From: a virus
IMG/VR virus record: IMGVR_UViG_3300006101_000032
Location: 1 to 34,902 of that record
DNA: 34,902 nucleotides
Direction: 5' to 3' (one strand)
A program made the translations under genes and the position numbers. Below the pieces are notes generated by a model. That model ran no database searches, had not been told where the DNA came from, and saw only the letters and a list, made by a program, of their open reading frames with translations. How positions within the stretch are numbered: position 1 is the stretch's first letter; each line of letters begins with the position of its first letter. Below, in pieces: positions 22,036 to 33,200 of this stretch.

Positions 22036-24273
22036 ATGGCTGAAGGATATATTGCACCAATAGTACCGAATGACATTCAGACTCCAGGTTGGAACTGGAA
22101 CCCGTCCACTGCGTATCTGAATGCGATTCAGCAGGGAGAAGACGAAGCGGCTAAAACTGCAACCGCCGCCCGTCAGTACCAGCTTCTTCCGATCCAGTTA
22201 GCCTACGAGCAAGCCAGAGCAAAGTATTACGATGCGAGGGCAGATAAGTACGAGAAGGATATAAATACCGAGTCTCCAATCTTGGATCTAAAAGGAGCCG
22301 CAGGTTCGTCCAATGCTATAGACGAAATATCCCCTGATCTTTTGAAGCAAATGAACTTCAAATCGGCTGATGATATGGGAGCCGGAGACACAGGAACTAC
22401 TGCGTCAAATGATTCAAAAACACCCGGCACAACTCCAACTGATTCAGAAATGGATTCAGCGGCGGATAAAAGCAAAAATCCAGCCCCTCCGAGTGGATCA
22501 GGCTACGGATCTCTAACTACAGATGATTTGATCCATCTTGGTATCGACCCTAATACTCCCCTAGGAGCAATCATAACCGCTCCAGGTGCACCTTCTACAG
22601 GAGATGCGCTTGCCACTATCGCGCAAGGACTTCCAATCACTCCTGAGAACCTAGGCGCAAATTCTCCGGCTAGACTAGCAGATCAGACCACGAGTTCTTC
22701 GGGGGATATGCCTACTGCCGCATCTGATGTAGGGATTTCACCTGTTCAATCTGCACAGCTTGCCGCCGCAAATGCAGTACCCGATAGGCTTCAGGCCAAT
22801 AACCCTTTGGCAGATTTTGCTCACGGAACTGATCAAACTCCAAAAACCCTAGGACTTGGAGGCGAACAAATTCTATCAGGAAGCAAAGGGGTTCTAAACA
22901 TCGCTGACGCATTGAAGAGCGACGCAAGCACTACTCCAAAAAACGATGGTTCGATTGGCAACAAGATTTCTGCGTATGACACCGCTATGAATCAACTGGC
23001 TCTAAGAGCCACGATGGCAAAGCAGGATAGTTTGAGGTACGGAGCACTCGCCAGAGCTACCAGCTCCAAGGATCCTAATCGCATACCACTACTTCAAAAG
23101 GCATTCAATGCCTCTGCGGAATCCGATAAGTATGCAAATACGGGTCAAATCCTAGCATTGCACATGACGCAGGAAACCGGACTTGCCCCCCAAAACATCG
23201 AATATCTTCGCACGTTAAAAGATCCCAACAAGATCAATGCGATTCACTCGTATGTTCAGAACGGAAAAGCTCCTGACTACGCATCAGCCGCACAGCTATT
23301 TACCGCCGAAAGAAATGCCGCAAGTAAACAGGTAGACCCAGCGGCACAGCAGGCTCTTCTTACAAAAATGCTCGGAGACCTTAAAAACGTCACCGATGTA
23401 AAAAACTCAGGTAACGTCACCGGAGACAACTATGTCAAACTTCAGGCGCAAGAAAATGCGTTGACCGACCAAATCAACAAATTGACTGGAGTTCAGCCAG
23501 CGCAGTCTTCGCAGTATGTTGATCCGCTAGACAAGTTCAACGGAATCAATACAAAACTCTCCGCGCTGAACGCTTCAGGCGTCAAAACCACGGATCTTGA
23601 TTTAGGAGGAGGGACTAAGCTGACAGGAATTGCTACTGACCCAAACAAGGCGTCAGCGATTATACGGCCTGAAATTATGAAGGCGGCGGCGAACAATAAC
23701 GCCCTTTACGATATTCCTCACTTCAAGCTCGATACGAATACGCCAGAGGTTCAGAGGTTTATTCAGGATTACAATCAAGCTCCGGCAGGTAAGAACTACG
23801 TCATTACAGGGCTACCTGGAATGATTAGGAAAGATCCTTCAATCACAGCCCAGCAGGTATTGGCTGACCATTTTGGTGTGTCTTCAACCCCAGCTAAAAA
23901 AGAATCCGAAAAATCTAGTTCTTCGACAACAGCGAATTCTGCAAACCCACTCTTGGTGGATTACACCAAAGACCTATCCCCCGATAATCCTCTGAAGCAA
24001 CCTACTCAAAACGCAAACGTAGAGGCGGCAAAACAAGAAGCTAGTGCTCAAAAAGCACAGATGGATTTTAAGACATCGCAGGCCAAACAAATGGCGATAT
24101 CAAACGCTAAAGCTCAACTAGCACAAACCCAGCAAAAACTAGCAGAGATTCAAAACTACTCAAAGAGTAGCGACGCGGGTTTTGGCATATTCTCAAATAC
24201 ATTTGCTCATAACTATGAAGCGTTGAAAGCACAGGAAAAACAGCTCTCCGATTACCTAGCTTCCAATAAATAA
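22036..24273 (+). CDS. Internal virion protein (ejection-protein candidate)
   Basis: There are 745 residues of mainly helical, low-complexity, Ala/Ser/Asp/Lys-rich sequence. The N-terminus (EGYIAPIVPNDIQTPGWNWNPS) is followed by a helical region, a disordered Pro/Ser/Thr segment (about 120-260) and long helices. The C-terminus (about 665-745) is a Gln/Lys/Ala-rich coiled coil (QKAQMDFKTSQAKQMAISNAKAQLAQ...). Position between the 441- and 3384-residue genes mirrors the internal core gene trio of short-tailed phages. No catalytic motif is seen. A GGAGG-like sequence precedes the ATG, and the start is two bases from the prior stop. Confidence 0.6.
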   Translation: MAEGYIAPIVPNDIQTPGWNWNPSTAYLNAIQQGEDEAAKTATAARQYQLLPIQLAYEQARAKYYDARADKYEKDINTESPILDLKGAAGSSNAIDEISPDLLKQMNFKSADDMGAGDTGTTASNDSKTPGTTPTDSEMDSAADKSKNPAPPSGSGYGSLTTDDLIHLGIDPNTPLGAIITAPGAPSTGDALATIAQGLPITPENLGANSPARLADQTTSSSGDMPTAASDVGISPVQSAQLAAANAVPDRLQANNPLADFAHGTDQTPKTLGLGGEQILSGSKGVLNIADALKSDASTTPKNDGSIGNKISAYDTAMNQLALRATMAKQDSLRYGALARATSSKDPNRIPLLQKAFNASAESDKYANTGQILALHMTQETGLAPQNIEYLRTLKDPNKINAIHSYVQNGKAPDYASAAQLFTAERNAASKQVDPAAQQALLTKMLGDLKNVTDVKNSGNVTGDNYVKLQAQENALTDQINKLTGVQPAQSSQYVDPLDKFNGINTKLSALNASGVKTTDLDLGGGTKLTGIATDPNKASAIIRPEIMKAAANNNALYDIPHFKLDTNTPEVQRFIQDYNQAPAGKNYVITGLPGMIRKDPSITAQQVLADHFGVSSTPAKKESEKSSSSTTANSANPLLVDYTKDLSPDNPLKQPTQNANVEAAKQEASAQKAQMDFKTSQAKQMAISNAKAQLAQTQQKLAEIQNYSKSSDAGFGIFSNTFAHNYEALKAQEKQLSDYLASNK

Positions 24274-24278
24274 TAGTT

Positions 24279-27200
24279 ATGTCAGACGATACAAATTCTT
24301 TACTACAGGATCCTAATTGGTTGCAGAGTATCGGTCAGGAAATACCTGGTACTTCCGATGCGCCAGAGGATACCGCTCAATTATCTCTAGAGGAGAGGTT
24401 GGCAAGGACATCAGGAGGTATGCTCCCCCCTAAACCAACTTCGTTGGTCGGTGAGATCGGAAAAGGTATTGCCGCAGGAGCCCGTGATCTTTACGGAACA
24501 GCAGGAGGTTTGGTTGGACTGGCTGGAGATGCCCTAGGGAATCAGGACGTTAAAAATTTTGGATTGGGCATTTACCAAGATCAGCAGGAGGCCAATCAGC
24601 AGAACAATGCGCCGGCGGTATCGAGTATCGGAGAGGCAACAAAGAGCTTTGGAAACTTCGCTGACTACGCCGCCTACAATCTTTCAAAGGGACTCACGGA
24701 GATGGTTCCCATGCTTGCCGCCGGTGGAGTCGGTGGAGAAATCGCAGGTAGCCTAGCCGAAGGAGCCGTACAGAAGGCTGTCCAATACGGAGTTGAAAAG
24801 GGGCTTTCGCAAGAGGCCGCCGAGGCCGCAGTAGCCGCTTCTGTTCGTCAAGGCGGAGCAGAAAAAGCCGCTCAGAGTTTCAGCGAAGCCTTAGCCCCGA
24901 CGATGGGTGAAGACGCCGCCTCTAAGTTCGGTGAAGAAGCGTTTAAGGCACAATCCGCCAAGAACACGGCATCTTTTCTAGGGGCACAGGCCGGAAATGC
25001 CGCCACGATTATTCCTCAGTCCGTTGGTGATGAGTATGGGCAGACCAAAGACGCCGAGACTGCCCTAGGATATGGCACGGCAAGCGGAGCATTGAATGCT
25101 GTCGCTATGGGTATTGTTGCCGCTCCTGCTTTCCGATCCATGCTCGGAATCGGAACGGAAGCCGCCGCAAAGTCATCGTTCCTGAAGAGTGCCGCAACCC
25201 GCATCGGTACTGATACCGCTCTCATGGTAGGTCTTGCCTACCCTAGCACCTACCTGAATCAGGAGGCACAGGCATCGGTAGATCCAAGTTTCGATATCAA
25301 TAGCCCTGAAGCCCAGAAACAGCGCATGGAATCAGTAGCAGGCGGGGCTCTTCAAGGTGCCGCTTTTGGTGGACTAGGTTCCCTAGAGTTCCTGCATAAT
25401 ACTGCCCCCCTTACCGCAGACGCCCTTCAGAAGATAACTTTCACATCAAAGGGTGAACAACCTGCACTGACGCCAGAAAAACTACCGGACAACGCAACTC
25501 CTCACACGGTATCGCCGGAAGTTACCATCACGGATCCTCGTACCGGCGAAAGCATCAAGGCTCAGAAAAACAACACGGTCGGAAAATGGACGATCAATCA
25601 TCCAGATGGATCGATGACCATTCTGAATACCGAAGACCCCAATAACACCCATGCGGCTACCCTAGAGTTGCTGGCACAGGAGGAGTTGGACAAGCTCAAC
25701 AACAAATCAGAAGAAGATAACAACGAGAGTTCTGAATCTGAAAAGCTTCCAGTTGCGACTACCTCTGAACTGCCGGCGGACACATCCGAGTTCTACCCTG
25801 CTTCCTTCCCAACCGCATCGGGTCAGGCATTTGCCGGTCAGCCAGCGGAAGAATCAACCGCGGAGCCGGTATCCTCTACGGAAACCCCAACTGAAAAGCA
25901 GAAGTTTGCAGAAGCAGGCCAAGTCCTAGGACAACTTGCGGCTAACAAACAAGATACCAGGACGGAATTTCCTGTAGGAACAATCACTGAGTCAACCAGG
26001 GATCCAAACCTACTATCTTCAGCACTTCAAAAAGTAACAGGAATCGACCTAGGGTCACAGGTATCGGAGAAAAAAGCACAAGCCGATGCGGCTGTTGCCG
26101 CTTCTAAAACACCAGAAAACTTCACCCAAAACCTTCAGGTGGGTGATCCCGTATCCTTCGATCACCCAGAGCTAGGTAAAGTCGATGCAGTGGTCACACA
26201 GGCCGAAACCCCAAGCGAGCACGGACTGCCCGAAGCAGATTCAATAAAAGTTCAATATAATAACCCTGTAACCGGACGTAAAAAAACACAGGTTATTCCT
26301 CGCTCAAGCTGGAGTCGCATAGAGGCACCAAAGCCAGAGGTTCCGACAACGGATGAAATCGTAAATACCGCCCTAGGGGATAATCCAACACCTCAGAAAC
26401 TCCAGCAGTCAGGGATGTCCAACATCCGTGTTGAGGGCGATCAGCAAAGCCCAACGGCAGTATCGGGAGATATTGTTCTTAAAGATGGATTGCTTCCGTT
26501 CAATGAGAACAAGAATCGAGAGAATGACCCGATCCATGCACTGCTTGATGAAGCCGGAAAGACGGGAGATTACTCCAAGGTGGTCGCAACCGGAGCCCTG
26601 CCTGCTCGTTACGAATCAAAATCAAAAAAAACCCACGGAATTTGGACGGGCGGTGAGCTTTCTTCTGCAGATCGGATTGCCCTACTTAACGCGGAAGATG
26701 GCGTTACAGACGGAGGAAGATCAGCTTCAAAGGCGCAAGAAATAAAGAACAGATTAGAAAAAGTAAAAGAAACCACGGTTCGGCAGATGAACCAAGGTCT
26801 ACGGGTTCTTGCTCCGAAAGGATCGATTGCGCCTCCTGGATTTGAATTTACCAAGCTACCAAATGGCTTGATGCAAGTTACCGCTGTTCACGATTACCTT
26901 GGAACATCATGGAGAATGCGAGGAGCTTTGGATCCGGTAATGACCAAAGCTAATGGTCATCCTACCTACTTTCCAGGAAAGCCAGACACGTTCAGCGTGG
27001 ACGTTCCAGTTGGGATCAAAGGCAAATACAGCCAGAAGCGAGGGCCGGACATACTTACAACTAGGTTCAATACGCCAGGTCTTCGTGCAGAGCGGTCTGA
27101 TATTGCCCGTGAAGGTCACATTACCCGCAGGGAGAATCAGGAAAATTCTGAAAACTCGGAGATCCAAAAGAACCCTCTGAACCATACCGAGTCGCAACTG

Positions 27201-30200
27201 TTAAACACGGTGGCGGGTCGTGCCCTAGAGCATATCGATAACAGCACTTTCCGAGATTCAGTTAAGGAAGAAGCCAAGTCTGGGGTCGTGCCACGCCTTG
27301 CTCGTGATATCCGCAAGAGCGGAAGAAAAGCACCTGAACCTAAAAACGATACCCAGAAGTCTTTGACTTCAATGCTGTTCTCAAACATAGCGAGGATCGC
27401 ACGAGCCAAGATTGAAGGTGCATCCGACAAGGCTGATGAGGCGGTTGTCCGTGCCGAACAACGAGGTGTAGGTCGTGCAGGTAAAAGCGAAAAAGGCGAA
27501 AAGGGAGTTCCGCTTATGCGGAAGGTCAATGGATCCGTGCAAGAAGACGATCTCGCAACCGCAAAGAACCTTTCTTCAGGTCTTCTAGAAAAAGGGATCA
27601 AGGTACAAGACTCAGACTACACAAGCGAAGGTCTAAGGAAAATTGAACAGCACTTTAAGGATACGCTAAACAAGGGTGCCGAAGAAACAGACTATACCAC
27701 CAAGCAGTTGATGGGCATGGAAGCCCTCCTAGAGAAAATAAAAAACAGAACTTTCAACAGGGATGACTTTAGATCTGCCGTAGAGCAAAAGCTGATAGAC
27801 GCACCAAAGTCATATACTGTAGCCAGAGGAGATGTAGAATCTTCAATCGCAGGGAAAACAATACCAGGATCATCTGGAACACCTGGCGGTGGAACACTTT
27901 CCGGTAGCGACGCTTCAAAAATAGAAGAACGTATCCGTAATAATGCAGGCCGTAAGTTGACCGATAAGGAATACTCGCAGGCAGTTCAGTCTACCCTAGA
28001 ACAGGCCAAACAGCGTCAAATGAAACTGACCAAGGCCGACAAGACTCATCTCACTTCGGTGATGGAATATCACAAGGTGGCGGCTCCTAGGTTGTCGGAA
28101 AACAATGTTTACGCCGCATCAAAACAGGCACTTCTCAAGGCTAATGAGAAAACTAAAACTGCCGGCGCACGATCACGGACGTTCTTATCCATTGACGACC
28201 CAAACACAGGGTTGTCAGACCTTCACGATGAAGGGGATACCCGCATCGAAGGCGATAATTTTTCAGAGCAAACTACCGACACACAGCCTAAGCCTGTAAG
28301 CGACGCAAATCAGGGAGACACAGTTCTAAAAAGTCTTTCTGATCTTCCAGATGGTGTGGGTAGCGACACTCATCCAGCATTCCAAGGTCTACCAAAAGCA
28401 AGTAGTGACTTTATCGATAAAGTCGGAATGGATGCACTAGAGCTTCACGAAGCCTTGATTGCGTCGAACAAAAAGTCAAATCTCACCAAGGCTCAACGCA
28501 ACACTTGGAACAAAATTAAGAAAGAAATTTATGATAACGAAACCAACAGAAGAAACGGAGGAGCCAGAGGTTCCGATGTCCAAGTCGGCGAGGGTTCAAC
28601 TCCTGTCTCTGGCGATGGCGAAAGCACATCCGACGGATTGGAAAGCCCTGCCAGATCAAGTGAAAATGAAGCTACAGCAGGGGGATCAGTCGGGTCTGGC
28701 GGATCTACTGAAGACACAGCCGGAAGCGTTTCAGCATCCGATGCTACAGCACCACGAGGATTCAGCTTGGGAGCATCTCCTGAGCAATCCAGAGCCCTCT
28801 CAGCCGCAGTAAAGAGCCGACTCGTTCAGTCGGCAGGGCGACTCTCCGATGCGGAGATCGCAAAGATGTCGCCTGAAGAGATCGACAAAGCGCATACCGC
28901 GCTAACCACGCAGGCCGACTCAAGCTCGGCCCATGCTAATGAGCGCATTGAAAGTGCCGCTCCTAGGGTGGAGGATGTGGTCAACAAAACCCTAGGAGAA
29001 CTTGTAGCCGGTGCCAGGGAGGAAAGTATCAGGAGAACGCCTGCCGAAAGGGCACAGATCATCCGTAAAAACTACGCAGACCTGATTCGCTCTGGTGCTT
29101 TCCGTTCCCCTGCCGAATTCCTCACTAGGGTGGCTTCCGGTAAACTAGAAGGAGTTCCTAGCGATCTCGCCCTTGTAGCTCGAACCATGTTGTCGGGAAC
29201 CAAGGTTGACTGGAACAAAGTTGCCACGCAGATCGGTCGCTTCACCGACAAGACCAGCCCCACAGGAGAAGCTCCTTGGAGCGGACTGGCGACAAAGCAG
29301 GGCAAAGGACACAACGTAGCCCTTAACCTGAACGCCCAAGCCGATAGGGGAATCATCGGAACGTATATCCACGAACTCCTCCATACGGTAGAGCGAGACA
29401 AGATCACGGGTAAAACAAAGCTAAACCCAACCGAATCCAAGGCACTTGATGAAATCAAGTCAGCCTACAAAGCTTTTTTGGATCGTGCGGGGATTGCCGG
29501 AACTCCCGCCGAGATCGAAGCCAAAGCCCGTGAAATGTCTCAGGGCAAAGGCGAGAACGATTACGGATATACTTTCCTGCGTAGCCCGGAAGAATTTGTC
29601 CGGGGAATCCAGGAGAGCCCGGATCTCCATGCCCTAGGGCAGTCCCTGGGATTGGATTACGGAGACGGCAAAGGCCCTCTGAAAGGTACCGCACGCAAGG
29701 TTTACGGAGCACTTACAGAGCTGGTCTCTGGGCGCAAAGCAGATCAAAACTCCCCTCTGGTTCGTGCTTTCAGTTCTGCATTTGACCTGACGCATAGCAA
29801 TCCTAGGGAGAACAAAGCATCTCCGTTGCACGCAGAGATGAAGGGCTACGAGCGTCGTGAATCATGGATCAGGGATCAGATCGAACAACGCAACCTACGC
29901 GGAACGACCAATGATAGGACGGCTCTGATCAAGGAGTGGAACTCCAAGGAAGGAATTAAAGACGTAGAGCCGGCCAAGGAGAATTCAAGTGGAGAAACAT
30001 CTCCCAAGGAAACACCAACTCCGACGGACACAAAGAAGCCGGATGAGGAGGAGCCGCCTGCGCCACCAGCCGGATCAGATAAGGGGCCTGAACCAGAGCC
30101 TCCTACTCCTGAACCCCCGAAGCCAAAACGAGGAAGGCCAAAGAAAGAAAGCACTCCGGTAGAGCGTAAGCAGGTGGCTGAAATAGCACCGGCACCTGAA

Positions 30201-33200
30201 CCCCCTAGGGTGGAGCAGAAAACCGAAAAGCCGGCTGTCCAGGCAAAGAATGAGGAGGAGCCTGGAGAAACTTACTCGCAAGCAGATCTCCAACGACTTG
30301 CCGCTACTGCATCTTATGAGGAGTGGAAGAAAGCCGCTCAATCGGACGCTTCGGAGTGGGGTGGGGCTCCTACAAAAGAAGCGTACAGTGCAATGAAAAA
30401 GGTGGGGGCTCGTATGCTTGCCGGCAAGGAAACTCCTTTGGAGTCACCAGCTCGCGAGTCCCTAGGGGAATCGATGTTGCGCCTAGGGCGCGAGAAGGGT
30501 CAGGACATGTTCCGTCTCCCCCAAGAACTCTCAAAGAGTGATGACCTGACGGAGGTTCTGAATTCCACGGGTAGCAAATTCTCTTCATTCGATGCCTATG
30601 GCATGAAGCTGATTTCTGAAACCCCGATCAAAGGAGATATGGTTCTTTTCCCTGCTACCGACGGAAAGAGAAACGATGGATACTCTGACGGAAAAGTAAT
30701 CAAAGCCGAGAACGGCGTCCTTACGATTCGCCCAACAGACAAAAGCCCAGACTTTCAACTGCCAGAAACACAGGCGGTTGCCGCAAAGGGATCAGTTCGT
30801 CTGTACGATGATTCAGTACCTCACAGCGAAAAAGATAGCCTGACAATCGATTCTTCCGACGGAGCCAACGGAACAATCCGTAAGGCTTCCAGCATTTATC
30901 AAGCGATCTACCAATGGGCTCACAACACCGGACAGAAGGTAGTTCCTGACACGACGACCTCATGGGCGGGTCATTTCCGTAGGAACGCACAACAGATCTC
31001 ATCTGCAATACGAAACCAAGATGCAGAGCATTTCCGGCCTACCATCGATCAGCGTAGCCGGATGTTCCCAAACCTCGACAAGGATGGATCCCTGCGTAAA
31101 TGGGAGAGCCTAGATACCGCAGGAAAAGTCTCCGCTTTAATGCGTGCCGAGAAGAGTTATATTGAACAAGCCGCACCCGAACTTGTCTCACATAGCTATG
31201 ACCCAGCCACAGGAAACTTTACCGACGAGAACGGAGCATCAGTATCCATTCACGACATCCGAAGCAGAATTACTGAGGGACTTGCAGAGACGAAAAATGA
31301 CGGGACTCCTGACCCTTTCCGAGTCGGAGAGGCAAGTCTTAGGAGATATCTGGGTGCGACGAGACCCGCGCTTGAAAACGCTGACGGACTCACAGCTTAC
31401 AGCGCAGATAATAGCGGACATCTAGACAAAGCCCTTTATTCGGAGGAACGCCCTAGTGTCGTCAGGGACACATTAAGGAAGGTCGGTTCGATCATCCCAG
31501 AGGGGGCAAAGGAAACGCTATTTGGTAAAGACATCTCCTCCTACAACGGAGTGAAAACTAGGTTGGCCGGACTCTTTACCGGCCCAGACAAGGGCGTAAA
31601 CAAAAACGTATCGTTCAGTCACCAAGTGGCTCAGGGCATCAAGCTGAAGGCCGAGAACCACATCAAGTACGCAAATAGGTTGTGGTCTGAAGCCCTGAAG
31701 AACGATTACGGCAATAAGATATCCGAAGCGCAGTTGCTTGAAGCACGAACCGCCCTAGGAAACTACGGGAATCCCCTGACCGACCTTGACGTAAAACGTG
31801 TCAACGAGGAGCAGGCAAAGAACGGGAGCGAGGCGGCAATCAAACTCGCCAGGGAACTTACGCAAAAGAATCGTGAAACTTACCGGGACGAACAACAAAA
31901 AGCTCTGGATTCGCTACCCCCTAGGGCACGGGCGGCTATCGTTTCTTTCCGTGATGGCATTGACTCGTTGCAACAGGAGTTAATCCGGCAGGGCGTGGTC
32001 AGTGGTGATCTCAAGGCTACCCTAGAGGAGAATCATGGAATCTATATTACCCGATCCTACGACCATCTGGATGCCGGTTTGACCCATGACGACATGGTCA
32101 AGAAGAACCCAGAGCTGGCACGCCGTATGGAGACCAGCACCCGTAACTTTTTGGCAAAGGAAAGGGCGCCGGAGATTCTTAACGAGAACCGCAAGGCCGG
32201 CGGAACAATGACAAAAGAGGAGGCACTTCAAGTTGCCAAGGATCAGGTTACAGAGGAAGAGGTTCACGATTCGTTGAACAGGCTTCTAAACCCTAGGGAG
32301 AATTCTTTGGATCGCCGGTTCACGATTGGACAGTTCCCTGGTCAAAAAGACCTGAGCACTTTCCTGAAACGCGGAAACCTAGAGGATGACCTCAAGCAGT
32401 ACCTAGGGGAGCGAAAGGATCCTGCAACTATCGCCGCAGACACAATGGGCAGGCAGGCCGCAGTTCTGGCAAATCATAAGTTCCTTTCAGACCTTCGGGA
32501 GTCCGGCCTCAAGGATGGTTCGCTATATGATCCGGCAGATCCAAAGAACAAAGGTAGGTCAATCCCTCACAAGTACGTTCCTATCGCTTCGATCAATAAC
32601 GAATCATTGGCTCCGCTCAACGGCCTCTTTATCCAAAAAGAAATCGGTGATGGACTGCTTCGGATGCTCCCTAGGATGGGCGCAAGCGACACGCCTTGGT
32701 TGCTCGATCTCTTCAAGAAAGTCACGGGTTACTCGATGGGCGCAAAGACCCAGTTCTCGCCGGCGGCGCAGGTTCGTCACAATGTATCCAACCTCCTAGG
32801 GTTGGTGACCACCGCCAACTGGCATGGTGGCCTAGTTCCAAAAAACCTGAAGGAAGCGTATGGTAAGATCAATCCGTTCAGCTCCCTAGAGGACGCACGC
32901 AACAATCTTCCAGAGATCCAAAGGCTAACCGAGCTAGGTCTGCTCCACCAGTCAGAGGCAAACCGCCTGCTACATGAACTCATCGATGGTAATGAGAACG
33001 GAAAACAGACTCCCCTAGGGGACTTCCTACGCAAGATTGCCTCCCCGCTGAACAAGATCGGGGATACCGATATCCGTGGCGTGAAGCTAAAGCATCTCCC
33101 TGAAACCCTGTACGGAGTTTCGGATGCGGCTTACAAGGTTGCCATCTTCTACGGCGAGCGTCAGAAATACGCAAACGCCCACCCAGAATGGACGCCGGAG

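Noticed and set aside
26253-26274. TAATAACC inside the giant gene as another promoter
   Set aside because: It lies mid-gene with no start codon of a plausible gene downstream and no -35 box.
28170-28560. Sigma-factor-like segment in the giant protein (FLSIDDPNTGLSDLHDEGD)
   Set aside because: It looks like the SLDxPxxDxxxxLxDL linker of sigma factors, but no convincing region 2 or region 4 helix-turn-helix surrounds it; likely chance in a disordered stretch.
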